A DNA stretch of 64,000 nt, taken from NCBI GenBank assembly GCA_945868845.1, contig CAMBMS010000004.1, positions 1-64,000 on the forward strand, read 5' to 3'. Source of the stretch: Asaia bogorensis. GTDB lineage: Bacteria > Pseudomonadota > Alphaproteobacteria > Acetobacterales > Acetobacteraceae. Both the position numbers and the translations under genes were made by a program. The notes beneath the pieces were generated by a model. That model made no database searches. It saw nothing but the letters and a program-made list of their open reading frames with translations, and was not told the DNA's origin. Shown in pieces: positions 19,601 through 28,142 of the stretch; the first letter of the stretch is position 1, and each line of letters opens with the position of its first letter.

Positions 19601-20652
19601 CGTTTCTACCGAAACCGAAGTTGCATCATCCCAATCTGCCCACCAACACGTTGGGCCTGACAAGGCGCGATTATGAGGGTAGCGTCTCCACCCTATGCGC
19701 GGGTTGCGGGCATGACTCGATCAGCGCTGCCATCGTGCATGCGTGTTTCGAGATGTCGTTGCAGCCGCATCGCATCGCCAAGCTGTCAGGCATTGGCTGT
19801 TCGTCGAAGACGCCGACATATTTCCTCGGTGCCTCGCACGGCTTTAACTCCGTACATGGGAGGATGCCATCGGTTCTGACGGGCGCCAATCTGGCGAACA
19901 AAGATCTGATCTATCTCGGCGTTTCCGGGGATGGCGACAGCGCTTCCATCGGCTTCGGGCAGTTCGCGCATTCCATCCGGCGCGGCGTCAATATGGTCTA
20001 TATCGTGGAGAATAATGGCGTCTATGGCTTAACCAAGGGCCAATTCTCCGCCACCGCCGATCGGGGAGCGAAATCGAAGCGCGGCGTGGCCAATTCGGAT
20101 GAGGCCATCGATTTGGTTAATATGGCACTCGGACTTGGGGCCACCTATGTCGGGCGCAGCTTTTCCGGCGACAAGGAGCAGCTGGTGCCACTAATCCAGG
20201 GCGCCATCGCCCATCGTGGCGCCGCCTTCATCGACTGTATTTCCCCCTGCGTGGCCTTCAATAACCACGAAGGATCCACCAAAAGTTTCGACTATGTGCG
20301 CGCGCATAACGATGTGCTGAACACGCTCGACTATATCACCGGGCGGGACGAGATCACCGTGGACTACGCGCCTGGCACGGTGGAGATGGTGAAACAGCAT
20401 GACGGCTCCACCCTGGCGCTGCGTAAGGTGGCGAAGGACTACGACGTGCATGATCGGATCGCCGCGCAATCCTGGCTCCAAAAGCAGCATGCCAAGGGCG
20501 AGATTGTCACAGGCCTGCTTTATGTGGACCCGGACCCGGTTGATTTGCATGCCAGTATGCGCACCGTGGACACGCCATTGAACGAGCTGGATGAGTCCGT
20601 CCTTTGCCCCGGTTCCGCCATGCTGGACCGGATCAACGCTAGCCTGCGCTGA
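19597..20652 (+). CDS. korB: 2-oxoacid:acceptor oxidoreductase, beta (TPP-binding) subunit
   Basis: 351 residues. Binds thiamine diphosphate through GDGDSASIGFGQFAHSIRRG followed by NNGVYGLTKGQ, the classic GDG...N motif. Cys34 and Cys37 (TLCAGCGH), Cys68 (GCSSKTP) and a later Cys in FIDCISPC match the ligands of the beta-subunit [4Fe-4S] cluster. Its ATG overlaps the korA stop (ATGA). A perfect hairpin follows 7 bases after the stop. Together with korA and the GltD-like protein this forms a three-gene operon. Confidence 0.93.
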   Translation: MTFLPKPKLHHPNLPTNTLGLTRRDYEGSVSTLCAGCGHDSISAAIVHACFEMSLQPHRIAKLSGIGCSSKTPTYFLGASHGFNSVHGRMPSVLTGANLANKDLIYLGVSGDGDSASIGFGQFAHSIRRGVNMVYIVENNGVYGLTKGQFSATADRGAKSKRGVANSDEAIDLVNMALGLGATYVGRSFSGDKEQLVPLIQGAIAHRGAAFIDCISPCVAFNNHEGSTKSFDYVRAHNDVLNTLDYITGRDEITVDYAPGTVEMVKQHDGSTLALRKVAKDYDVHDRIAAQSWLQKQHAKGEIVTGLLYVDPDPVDLHASMRTVDTPLNELDESVLCPGSAMLDRINASLR

Positions 20653-20659
20653 ACGCACG

Positions 20660-20681
20660 AGACTTTTCCGTCCAAAAGTCT
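20660..20681 (+). terminator. Perfect 8-bp stem hairpin after korB
   Basis: AGACTTTT and AAAAGTCT flank the loop CCGTCC, directly after the korB stop and before accA. There is no run of T after it, so it may be a weak or bidirectional terminator rather than a classic one. Confidence 0.5.
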
Positions 20682-20735
20682 TGCCAAAAATGGGGGACTT
20701 CCCTTGTGGCCGGTTGTCTGTGCTAAAGCCCGCCG

Positions 20736-21692
20736 ATGCGGCATTTCCTGGACTTCGAAAAACCGATCGCCGAACTAGAGGGCAAGATCGAGGAACTACG
20801 GCGCATGTCGGTGCCCGACGGTATCAATGTTGCCGAGGAAGTTGCGCGCCTGACGGATAAGAGCGACCGCCAGCTGCGCGCCACCTACGCCAAGCTGACG
20901 GCCTGGCAGAAGACCCAGGTGGCCCGCCATCCGGACCGGCCACGGGCGGGCAATTATATTGCGGGCCTTATCACCGAATTTTCGCCCATTGCCGGAGATC
21001 GTGCCTTTGCCGATGACGCCGCCGTGCTGGGTGGGATCGGGCGCTTTCAGGGCCGCTCGGTGGTTGTGCTGGGCATCGAAAAAGGCTCAGACACGGAAAG
21101 CCGGGTGGCGCATAATTTCGGCATGGTGCGGCCGGAAGGCTATCGCAAGGCCCGCCGGCTGATCGAACTGGCCGGCCGTTTCGCCCTGCCGGTGCTCACT
21201 TTCGTCGACACCTCCGGCGCTTTCCCCGGCATTGAGGCGGAGGCGCGCGGCCAGGCGGAGGCCATCGCCCGCTCCATCGAAGCCTGCCTGGAAGCGCCCG
21301 TTCCCGTTATCGCGACCATCATCGGCGAGGGCGGATCGGGCGGCGCCATCGCGCTGGCGGCCGGCGATGCGGTGCTGATGCTGGAACACGCCATCTATTC
21401 GGTAATCTCCCCGGAAGGCTGCGCCTCCATTCTCTGGCGCGACGCGGCGCATGCCAGCACGGCGGCCGAGGCCTTGTGCCTGACCGCGCAGGATTTGCAG
21501 CGGTTGAAACTTATCGATCAGATCGTCTCGGAACCGCTAGGTGGGGCGCATCGCGACCCCAAGCACACCATTGCCGCCGTCGGTAAGGCCTTGCAACGGA
21601 CGTTAACCCCCCTGCTGGCTCTGGATGCCGCGAGCCTGAAGGCCAAGCGGCGCGACAAATTCCTCGCTATGGGCCGCGACACCCTGTCCTGA
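20736..21692 (+). CDS. accA: Acetyl-CoA carboxylase carboxyltransferase, alpha subunit
   Basis: 318 residues, the usual bacterial AccA length. The N-terminal helix MRHFLDFEKPIAELEGKIEEL is characteristic. It is followed by the carboxyltransferase core: ERVxW-like AWQKTQVARHPDRP, GRSVVVLGIEKGSDTESRVAHNFG, PVLTFVDTSGAFPGIEAEARGQ, IGEGGSGGAIALAAGDAVLMLEHA and SVISPEGCASILWRD. With AccD (not in the window) it transfers carboxyl from carboxybiotin to acetyl-CoA to make malonyl-CoA. The stop shares a base with the ATG of the MAPEG gene (TGATG), so the two are coupled. Confidence 0.97.
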   Translation: MRHFLDFEKPIAELEGKIEELRRMSVPDGINVAEEVARLTDKSDRQLRATYAKLTAWQKTQVARHPDRPRAGNYIAGLITEFSPIAGDRAFADDAAVLGGIGRFQGRSVVVLGIEKGSDTESRVAHNFGMVRPEGYRKARRLIELAGRFALPVLTFVDTSGAFPGIEAEARGQAEAIARSIEACLEAPVPVIATIIGEGGSGGAIALAAGDAVLMLEHAIYSVISPEGCASILWRDAAHASTAAEALCLTAQDLQRLKLIDQIVSEPLGGAHRDPKHTIAAVGKALQRTLTPLLALDAASLKAKRRDKFLAMGRDTLS

Positions 21693-22234
21693 TGTCCCAA
21701 CCGTCCAGTCCCAGCCCTAGCCCTAATTTGGACCGCAGCCTTTCCCTCCTGCTCGCGAGCACCGGTATCGCCGTCGGGATGTTGGGCTGGAAGGGTCTGG
21801 TGGAGATCATCCCGGCGGACCCTGCCTGGTCGTCCACGGCGGTCCGACTCGGTATCGCCGCCCTTGCCCTGCTGCCCGGGGCGATCGTGCTCTGGCTGAT
21901 GATCGCGACGCAGATGGCCGCGCGCATCGTCTCCGGCCGCTTTTACCCGACGGAGGGACGCGACACGGCATTCCTGCACACCAACCAGCGCGCTCTCACC
22001 AACACGGTCGAGCAATCGCTTTGTTTCGTCCCCGCCTTGCTGGCGCTGGCGGCGGGTGTCACGGGGTCCTTCATGCCCCAGGTGATCGCCCTGGCGCTGG
22101 TTTTTGCCGCCGCGCGACTCGTCTTCTGGCTGGGCTATCTGGTCCGTCCGGCGCTGCGCGCGCCGGGCATGGCGGCGAGTTTCGCCACTGTTACCGCCAC
22201 CCTGATCGGTGCCGTCTGGGCCTGGTTGGTATGA
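21692..22234 (+). CDS. MAPEG-family integral membrane protein
   Basis: 180 residues with four probable membrane segments (about 18-38, 52-75, 110-135, 150-178). The loop FYPTEGRDTAFLHTNQRALTNTVEQ carries the Asn-Thr-Val-Glu pattern of membrane-associated eicosanoid/glutathione metabolism (MAPEG) proteins. Bacterial members are mostly of unknown function; some have glutathione transferase or peroxidase activity. It overlaps accA at its start and the MFS transporter at its end (ATGA), so it belongs to that three-gene run. Confidence 0.8.
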   Translation: MSQPSSPSPSPNLDRSLSLLLASTGIAVGMLGWKGLVEIIPADPAWSSTAVRLGIAALALLPGAIVLWLMIATQMAARIVSGRFYPTEGRDTAFLHTNQRALTNTVEQSLCFVPALLALAAGVTGSFMPQVIALALVFAAARLVFWLGYLVRPALRAPGMAASFATVTATLIGAVWAWLV

Positions 22235-23730
22235 CCGTCACGCAAGACGGCCGACCGCAAGCGCTGGATGCGCGCGCCCGCCGCGCCGTGTTCTTCGGCA
22301 TCTTTCCCTCGATCATGCTGCCGATGTTCATGTCCTCGCTGGATCAGACCATCGTCGCAACCGCCCTACCCGCCATCGCCGCGCAACTGGGGGAGGTGGA
22401 GCGCGTTTCCTGGATCGTCGTCGCTTATCTCGTCGCCGGCACCATTGCGGCACCGGTCTATGGCCGACTGGGCGACGCACTGGGGCGCAGGCGTATGCTT
22501 TTCGTGGCACTCGCCGTGTCTATGGCCGGTTCGCTGGTCTGCATCCTCTCCACGTCCATGCTGATGATTATCGCCGCGCGTGTCATCCAGGGCCTGGGCG
22601 GGGGCGGGCTGATGACGATGGCGCAGTCGCTGATCGGGGAGCAGATCCCCGCCCGCGAGCGTGGCCGTTACCAGGGCTATCTCGCTGCGACATTCGTCAC
22701 ATCTTCCACTATCGGCCCCGTCGTCGGCGGCCATCTGACACAGCATTTTGGCTGGCAGGCGGTGTTCGGCGTCACCGTGGTGGCCGGTTGCATCGCCCTC
22801 GGCCTAGCCCGTCGCCTGCCGAATCGCCCTGGTTCTGGTGGACGACTGCAATTCGATGTCTGGGGTACATTCTTTTTCGCCGCCTTTATCACGCCGGTGC
22901 TGCTGGTACTCTACCAGATGCAGAGCTTCGCCCTCGATCGGCTCTGGATCATTGCCGTGTTGCTGGCCCTGGCCGGTCTCGCCCTGGTTCTGTTCTTGCG
23001 TCAGGAACGGCGCATCTCGGCGCCGCTCTTGCCGCTGGCGGTGCTCAGCCAGCCGGGAATCTGGCGTACCTGCGCGATGGCGGCCTGTATCGCGGGTGCG
23101 CTGATTTCCATGATTTCCTTCCTACCGATGTATCTGCAGGTCGTGCGCGGCATTGGCCCGGCGGAAATCGGCTTCGTCATGCTGCCGATGACGGTGGGGG
23201 TGGGCTTTGGCGCCATGCTGACCGGTCGGCTGATTTCTGCCACCGGGCACACCACGATCTTTTCGCGCTGCGGCCTGCCTGTCTCTGCGGCCGGCTATGC
23301 CTTCTTGGCATTCTACTCCCCGGCGATCCGGGTGGAGCACCTGCCCTGGATCTTTGCCCTCGTCTCCGTCTTTACCGGCACCGGCATGCCGGTAGTGCAG
23401 ATGACGGTGCAATCGGTCGCTGGGCCACGCTTTCTTGGGGCTGCGGCGGCTTCGGTGCAGATTTCGCGTTCCATGGGGGCGGCGTTTGGCACCGCGCTGG
23501 TGGGGGCCGTGCTGTTCGCCACCCTGGCGTTCCAGGATTCCGATCTGGCACGTCACTTCGCCGAGTTGGTCCAGAGCGGCCCCGCCGTGCTGGCCACGTT
23601 GGATGAGGCCCGGCGCGCCGAGGTGCAACGCGTAATCGCCACTGCCTTTTCCGGTGGTTTCCTGACCATGTGCGTCTTTATCCTGGCCGCGATCGGATTG
23701 GCGTGGTGGATTCCGGTGAAGCGGATCTGA
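22231..23730 (+). CDS. DHA2-family (EmrB/QacA-type) 14-TMS drug:H+ antiporter
   Basis: 499 residues from the ATG that overlaps the MAPEG stop. The frame is open further upstream, but that part lies inside the MAPEG gene. TMS1 carries the family block SSLDQTIVATALPAIAAQLG. The loop 2-3 motif A appears as GRLGDALGRRRML, and motif C as TSSTIGPVVGGHLTQHFGWQAVF. The long hydrophobic chain supports about 14 spans. Probable role: proton-driven efflux of drugs or toxic metabolites. No EmrA-like partner is adjacent. Confidence 0.88.
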   Translation: MTVTQDGRPQALDARARRAVFFGIFPSIMLPMFMSSLDQTIVATALPAIAAQLGEVERVSWIVVAYLVAGTIAAPVYGRLGDALGRRRMLFVALAVSMAGSLVCILSTSMLMIIAARVIQGLGGGGLMTMAQSLIGEQIPARERGRYQGYLAATFVTSSTIGPVVGGHLTQHFGWQAVFGVTVVAGCIALGLARRLPNRPGSGGRLQFDVWGTFFFAAFITPVLLVLYQMQSFALDRLWIIAVLLALAGLALVLFLRQERRISAPLLPLAVLSQPGIWRTCAMAACIAGALISMISFLPMYLQVVRGIGPAEIGFVMLPMTVGVGFGAMLTGRLISATGHTTIFSRCGLPVSAAGYAFLAFYSPAIRVEHLPWIFALVSVFTGTGMPVVQMTVQSVAGPRFLGAAAASVQISRSMGAAFGTALVGAVLFATLAFQDSDLARHFAELVQSGPAVLATLDEARRAEVQRVIATAFSGGFLTMCVFILAAIGLAWWIPVKRI

Positions 23731-23751
23731 CCCGGATTGCGCCTAGAGTCT

Positions 23752-23801
23752 GTTTGAAAAGTCCGGCACCGGCCCACTCCTCAATCTGACCGCCCAACGA
23801 C
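23752..23801. repeat. Intergenic repeat, copy 2
   Basis: Same family as 13541-13599: GTTTG, then TCCGGCACCGGCCCACTCC and, further on, CCGCCCAACGAC. It lies directly downstream of the MFS gene. Confidence 0.5.
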
Positions 23802-23847
23802 AGAAGGCAAGATGGATCGTACAAAGGGTTTTGTGTAGGTTTGCGCC

Positions 23848-24201
23848 ATGACCTTCCCGTTTGTTCTGCCGGACTGGCTGCCCTGGTGGGTGACGCTCGT
23901 CCTGATCGTGCCCTGCATGCTTTATGGTTTGGCATTGCTGGTGATGCCGTTCGCGGTGCTAGGCGTGAAGTCGCGGCTGGATGCGATCGATTTGCGGCTG
24001 GACGAGATTCAAGGGGAAATCCGCGCGCTGTCACTACGTATGCGGGAACCGGTGGAACGCCGCCAGGGGAGCGATGAGGTCACGATCGATCCGCCATCCC
24101 GTCCGCCGATTCCACCTGCCCATCCGCTGTGGAGCACGGGGTCGCGCGGGGCTGCCGCCGATGGCGTGCGGACCGAGCCACGTTTATCCCGACCGCGTTG
24201 A
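23848..24201 (+). CDS. Small membrane protein of unknown function
   Basis: 117 residues. One or two hydrophobic segments at about 4-38 (VTLVLIVPCMLYGLALLVM) are followed by an amphipathic heptad-like helix (KSRLDAIDLRLDEIQGEIRAL, about 41-61) and a Pro-rich, low-complexity tail. The pattern, a membrane anchor plus short coiled coil, suggests a scaffold or assembly protein, but no family is recognised. It stands alone, between the MFS gene and the nitrilase-nadK pair. Confidence 0.55.
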   Translation: MTFPFVLPDWLPWWVTLVLIVPCMLYGLALLVMPFAVLGVKSRLDAIDLRLDEIQGEIRALSLRMREPVERRQGSDEVTIDPPSRPPIPPAHPLWSTGSRGAAADGVRTEPRLSRPR

Positions 24202-24294
24202 TGGATGCTGTTGGATGACGCTGGAAAGGGAGTCGGCTAAGACAGGCGCCCTGTGACCGGGCTCGGCGACGCCCCCAGCCCTTAGGAGTAAGAA

Positions 24295-25131
24295 ATGCGC
24301 TTGAGCGTGGTGCAAATGGTTCCCGGATCGGATAAGGCGGAAAATATCGCCCAGGCGCGCCGGCTGATCGAGGCTGCGGTGGCTTCGGATCGGCCCGATA
24401 TCGTCAGCCTACCAGAAGTCTGGACGTGCCTTGGCGGCAATCGCGCGGCGAAATTTGCCGCCGCCGAGGATTTGCCCGCGCGAGGTTCTAACGAACAGGG
24501 CGGCGGTGCCTATGAATTCCTGCGCGAGATGGCGCGCACACACCGTATTCATGTACATGGCGGCTCCATGGGCGAAAAGGGGGGCGACAAACTGTTCAAT
24601 GCCACCGTCGTGTTCAACCCGAACGGTGCCGAGATCGCGCGCTATCGGAAAATCCATATGTTCGACATCGTGACGCCCGATGGGAAGGGTTATAAGGAAA
24701 GCTCTACATACGGTTGGGGCGACGAGGTGGTGACCTATGAAGCTGATGGCATCAAAATTGGTTGCGCCATCTGTTATGACGTCCGCTTTCCAGAAATGTT
24801 TTTACAACTGCGTCGGGCCGGGGCGGAGGTGATTTTTCTGCCCTCCGCCTTCACCTTGCAAACGGGCAAGGACCATTGGGAGGTGCTGCTGCGTGCCCGC
24901 GCGATCGAGACCCAGTGCTGGTTCGCCGCGCCGGCGACCTTTGGCCAGCACTTGGATGGAGGCGGGGAGCCGCGCTTCACCTATGGAAACTCTATGATCG
25001 TTGATCCCTGGGGCCATGTGGTTGCGCGCGTGTCGGATGGGCAGGGTTTTGCCACCGCGCGGATAGAGCCGGCACTAACCCGGCGGGTGCGCCGCGACAT
25101 GCCCGTGCTGGAACACCGGAAACTCGCGTGA
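24295..25131 (+). CDS. Carbon-nitrogen hydrolase (Nit1/Nit2-type amidase)
   Basis: 278 residues with the nitrilase Glu-Lys-Cys triad: Glu41 in SLPEVW, Lys119 in RYRKIHMFD and Cys160 in [12 protein letters not shown]. The sequence [14 protein letters not shown] near 200 is the usual dimer-interface block. It most resembles deaminated-glutathione amidase/omega-amidase (Nit1/Nit2), which clears damaged glutathione or 2-oxoglutaramate; other amides are possible. AGGAGT precedes the ATG. The stop overlaps the GTG start of nadK by 4 bases. Confidence 0.88.
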   Translation: MRLSVVQMVPGSDKAENIAQARRLIEAAVASDRPDIVSLPEVWTCLGGNRAAKFAAAEDLPARGSNEQGGGAYEFLREMARTHRIHVHGGSMGEKGGDKLFNATVVFNPNGAEIARYRKIHMFDIVTPDGKGYKESSTYGWGDEVVTYEADGIKIGCAICYDVRFPEMFLQLRRAGAEVIFLPSAFTLQTGKDHWEVLLRARAIETQCWFAAPATFGQHLDGGGEPRFTYGNSMIVDPWGHVVARVSDGQGFATARIEPALTRRVRRDMPVLEHRKLA

Positions 25132-25946
25132 GCCCGATCGTGCCTGATGCGGCGCGCGCCGGGCTGGTCGCGCGGGAAATCGATCCCGGTCGCATCTGCA
25201 TCCTGTCCAGCCAGAGCGCGCTTGCGACGGAGAGCCGGGCGCGGCTGGTCGCGCGCTATGGCGATTGCCGGTTGGAACAGGCGCAGGTGGTGGTAGCTCT
25301 GGGCGGCGACGGCTTCATGTTGGAGACCCTGCATCGCATGCTGGGCGGGCAGGTGCCGGTCTATGGCATGAATTGCGGGTCCGTAGGCTTCCTGATGAAC
25401 AGCTTTCATGAGGACGACCTGCCCGGACGCCTCGCCCGGGCGCAGGCGGCGGAGCTGCATCCGCTGCGCATGCGTGCGGTGACCATGGCCGGCGCAGTGG
25501 AGGAAGCCCTGGCGCTGAACGAGGTGAGCCTGTTGCGCCAGCTGCGCCAGGCGGCGAAGGTTCGGGTCGTTATCGATGGCACGGTGCGGTTGCAGGAGCT
25601 GGTTTGCGACGGGGTGCTGATTTCCACCCCGGCTGGCTCCACGGCCTATAATCTTTCCGCGCATGGGCCGATCGTGCCGTTGTCGGCCAATCTGCTGCCG
25701 CTCACGCCGATCAGTGCGTTCCGGCCGCGCCGCTGGCGGGGCGCGCTACTGCCGAGCACCAGCGCCGTGCTGTTCGAGGTGCTGGAACCGGACAAGCGCC
25801 CGGTCGCGGCAGTGGCGGATTTCACGGAAGTGCGCGACGTGGTGGCCGTCGCGGTGAGTGAGGACCGTTCGGTGGGGGTGATCATCCTGTTCGACCCCGA
25901 CCAGGGATTGTCGGAACGGATCATCGCCGAACAATTCACGGTTTAG
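25128..25946 (+). CDS. nadK: NAD kinase
   Basis: 272 residues; phosphorylates NAD to NADP. The signature GGDG occurs in [17 protein letters not shown], followed by [13 protein letters not shown], the ALNEVS block (Asn-Glu, adenosine contact) and the [16 protein letters not shown] loop. The GTG start overlaps the nitrilase stop codon (GTGA), so expression is coupled. The N-terminus lacks the long extension seen in eukaryotic kinases, as expected for the short alphaproteobacterial form. Confidence 0.93.
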   Translation: MSPIVPDAARAGLVAREIDPGRICILSSQSALATESRARLVARYGDCRLEQAQVVVALGGDGFMLETLHRMLGGQVPVYGMNCGSVGFLMNSFHEDDLPGRLARAQAAELHPLRMRAVTMAGAVEEALALNEVSLLRQLRQAAKVRVVIDGTVRLQELVCDGVLISTPAGSTAYNLSAHGPIVPLSANLLPLTPISAFRPRRWRGALLPSTSAVLFEVLEPDKRPVAAVADFTEVRDVVAVAVSEDRSVGVIILFDPDQGLSERIIAEQFTV

Positions 25947-26123
25947 GCTACTTGTTGCTGACGCGCAGGCGGTATGGACCAACCACTTTAGACGATCATT
26001 GGGTGACCGGGCGGCCAGAGAATCGCCCGGAAAACGCAATTGATACCTTGAAGGTGCGGGGCCGGGGGGATACGGTGCCTCCCGTCGTCCATCCTGGTTT
26101 CTCAGCAACAATCACGGTTCCTC

Positions 26124-26639
26124 ATGTCTGTCCGTCCTGTCGGTAATCCCCCGCTATCAACGCCTTCGGAAATGGCGCTTCTGGTCGCCCAGGCGGGACT
26201 GTCTCTAAATGCGGGACAGATGGCGGATCTGGCCCTCGCCTGGCGGCAATTGGCTGGGCTAGTGGTCCGTATCCCGCGCGACAGGCCGCTGTCGGACGAT
26301 CAGGCCTATGTCTTTCATGTGCCGCCACCTGGCGCGACCGGTGGCACGGCGGCGGCCAAGACATCGCCTGGCAAAGTCCTCACGCCGAAGGCCGGGGTCG
26401 TCGCAGAACCGACGAAGGCGCCGTCCACCGGGGCGCCGGCCGCTGCGAAGCCGCAAGCGGCGGTGGCCAGGGAGGTTGGAAAAGCTCGGGCGCCAGCCGC
26501 TGCGAAGCCGCAAGCGGCGGTGGCCAGTGAGGTTGGGAAAGCTCGGGCGCCAGCGAAGACCCCTGCCAAAGCCGAGATAAAATCTGGAGCAAAAGTTGGG
26601 GCGACGGCAGCGGCGCGCAAGCGGGGCCGGCCGGCGTGA
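26124..26639 (+). CDS. Small GatC/AtzG-like protein with a repetitive Lys/Ala/Pro tail
   Basis: 171 residues in two parts. Residues 1-70 form a compact helical region (PSEMALLVAQAGLSLNAGQMADLALAWRQL) with the size and position of AtzG/GatC-like amidase partner domains; this match is by pattern and context only. Residues 75-171 are rich in Lys, Ala and Pro, resemble a histone-H1-like tail and contain two 19-residue repeats (104-122 and 123-141, unit APAAAKPQAAVA-EVGKAR), ending RKRGRPA. The stop overlaps the GTG of the amidase gene by 4 bases, strongly suggesting a functional pair. The tail is unusual for an amidase partner and could bind nucleic acid or the amidase itself. Confidence 0.6.
   Translation: MSVRPVGNPPLSTPSEMALLVAQAGLSLNAGQMADLALAWRQLAGLVVRIPRDRPLSDDQAYVFHVPPPGATGGTAAAKTSPGKVLTPKAGVVAEPTKAPSTGAPAAAKPQAAVAREVGKARAPAAAKPQAAVASEVGKARAPAKTPAKAEIKSGAKVGATAAARKRGRPA
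26433..26546 (+). repeat. 57-bp tandem duplication inside the AtzG-like gene
   Basis: Units 26433-26489 and 26490-26546 are nearly identical, differing at only a few bases, and encode the two 19-residue repeats. The unit is a multiple of three, so the frame is kept. A recent duplication; copy number could vary between strains. Confidence 0.85.
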
Positions 26640-28030
26640 GCGACAGAGCGGTGAACACCCCGACCATCGCGCAGGCAGCCCGCTTGTTGGCCAGCGGCAA
26701 ACTCTCGGCCGTGGAGCTCACCAAATCGTTGCTAAGTCACATTGAGACCAATGATAGCAAGTTGAACGCCTTCCTGCTGGTGACGGCGGAGCGGGCCATG
26801 GCCGATGCGCGCAACGCCGATCGTGCGCTGCGCGGCGGCAAGGCCGGACCTCTGACCGGCATCCCATTGGCCTATAAGGATATTTATGAAACCGCCGGGG
26901 TGCGCACCACCGCGCATTCACGTATCTTGGCGCATCACATCCCGAGCCGCGATGCCGAGACGGTGCGCCGGCTGGGCGTGGCTGGGGCGGTGATGCTTGG
27001 CAAGCTTGCCACGCATGAATTCGCTATTGGCGGCCCGGCCTTTGACCTGCCCTGGCCGCCCGCGCGCAATCCGTGGGATCCGCGGCGATTTACCGGCGGC
27101 TCCTCCTCCGGCTCCGGTGCCGCAGTGGCGGCGGGGTTCGCGCTGGGAGCGCTGGGATCCGACACGGGTGGCTCGATTCGCCTACCGGCGGCGTTTTGCG
27201 GCATTGCCGGGCTGAAGCCCACGCCAGGCCTCGTCTCCCGCCGAGGCGTGATTCCCTTGGCCCCCAGTCTGGATACCGCCGGGCCGATGGCTTGGACGGC
27301 GGAGGATTGCGCCATCCTGCTCGACGCGCTGGCCGGGTTCGACCCGGAAGATCCGGCCTCCGTCGCTGGGCCGGCGGTTTCCTACAGCCAGGGGCTGGGA
27401 GCATCGGTGAAGGGGCTGCGGGTCGGCGTGCTGCGCGATTTCGTGGAACGGGACGCCCCGCTCAACCCGGAAACACAGCGCATGCTGGCCAATGCCATCG
27501 CCGTGCTGAAATCGCTTGGCTGTACGGTCGGCGATGCTAGGCTACCCAGCTTGCATGAGTATAATGCCGTCGGACGCGTGATCATCTCGGCCGAGGCCTA
27601 TGCCCTGCATGAAGCGACCCTAAAAACTCGGAGTGCCGATCATTCCCGCGCCTTTCGCGTGCGCGTACTGCCCGGGGCGTTGCTGCGTGCCGCCGACTAC
27701 ATCGCGGCCCAGCGCTGCCGTACCGATCTGATCGCCACCACCACCGCAATTTTTGGCAAGTTCGACGTGCTGCTAAGCGTGCCCACCCCGGGCCCGGCCC
27801 CATTGCTGACCGAACAGCGTCAGGATGACGGCTTCGCGCGGCCCTTGCTCACCACCTTCGCCAATGTCGCTGCCCTACCTGCCCTGGTCGTCTGCGGTGG
27901 ATTCACCGTCGGCAATCTACCGCTAGGGATCGAACTGATTGGCGCGGCTTGGACCGACGCCACTCTGCTTCGCCTCGGCCACCAATTCGAACAAGCCACC
28001 ACCACCCGCACCAGTCGGCCTCGGTTGTAA
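26636..28030 (+). CDS. Amidase signature family hydrolase
   Basis: 464 residues with the Ser-cisSer-Lys triad: Lys81 in PLAYKDIYET, the cis-Ser in TGGSSSGSG (153-161) and the nucleophile Ser180 in GSDTGGSIRLPAAFCG. Length and blocks fit the broad GatA/AtzE/AtzF-like amidase group; the actual amide is unknown. It starts with GTG, overlapping the stop of the small AtzG-like gene. Its C-terminal half resembles the amidase at 63381-64000 (compare AVGRVIISAEAYALHE with AVNRVILTSEAWAIHA), so the two are paralogues. Confidence 0.9.
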   Translation: MSDRAVNTPTIAQAARLLASGKLSAVELTKSLLSHIETNDSKLNAFLLVTAERAMADARNADRALRGGKAGPLTGIPLAYKDIYETAGVRTTAHSRILAHHIPSRDAETVRRLGVAGAVMLGKLATHEFAIGGPAFDLPWPPARNPWDPRRFTGGSSSGSGAAVAAGFALGALGSDTGGSIRLPAAFCGIAGLKPTPGLVSRRGVIPLAPSLDTAGPMAWTAEDCAILLDALAGFDPEDPASVAGPAVSYSQGLGASVKGLRVGVLRDFVERDAPLNPETQRMLANAIAVLKSLGCTVGDARLPSLHEYNAVGRVIISAEAYALHEATLKTRSADHSRAFRVRVLPGALLRAADYIAAQRCRTDLIATTTAIFGKFDVLLSVPTPGPAPLLTEQRQDDGFARPLLTTFANVAALPALVVCGGFTVGNLPLGIELIGAAWTDATLLRLGHQFEQATTTRTSRPRL

Positions 28031-28077
28031 TCGGGCTATCGGCGGAGCGGCTTGAGGGTGGCAGATCGCAAGGAAAG

Positions 28078-28104
28078 GCCGGGGTAGCGCCCCGACCTTT
28101 CTTC
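28078..28104. repeat. GGGG...CCCCGACCTT intergenic element (copy a)
   Basis: GGGGTAGCGCCCCGACCTTTCTTC contains a small GC-rich palindrome followed by a conserved GACCTT tail. Related copies are at 32626, 43905 and 63289. A REP-like dispersed element, here between the amidase and the hpnH remnant. Confidence 0.5.
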
Positions 28105-28142
28105 CGATCCCCCTCACCCGAGCGTCTCTGCCGATGGTTTGA

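Noticed and set aside
22209-23606. 465-residue plus-strand frame overlapping the MFS gene.
   Set aside because: Out-of-frame shadow of the transporter, with Arg/His/Gly-rich nonsense composition.
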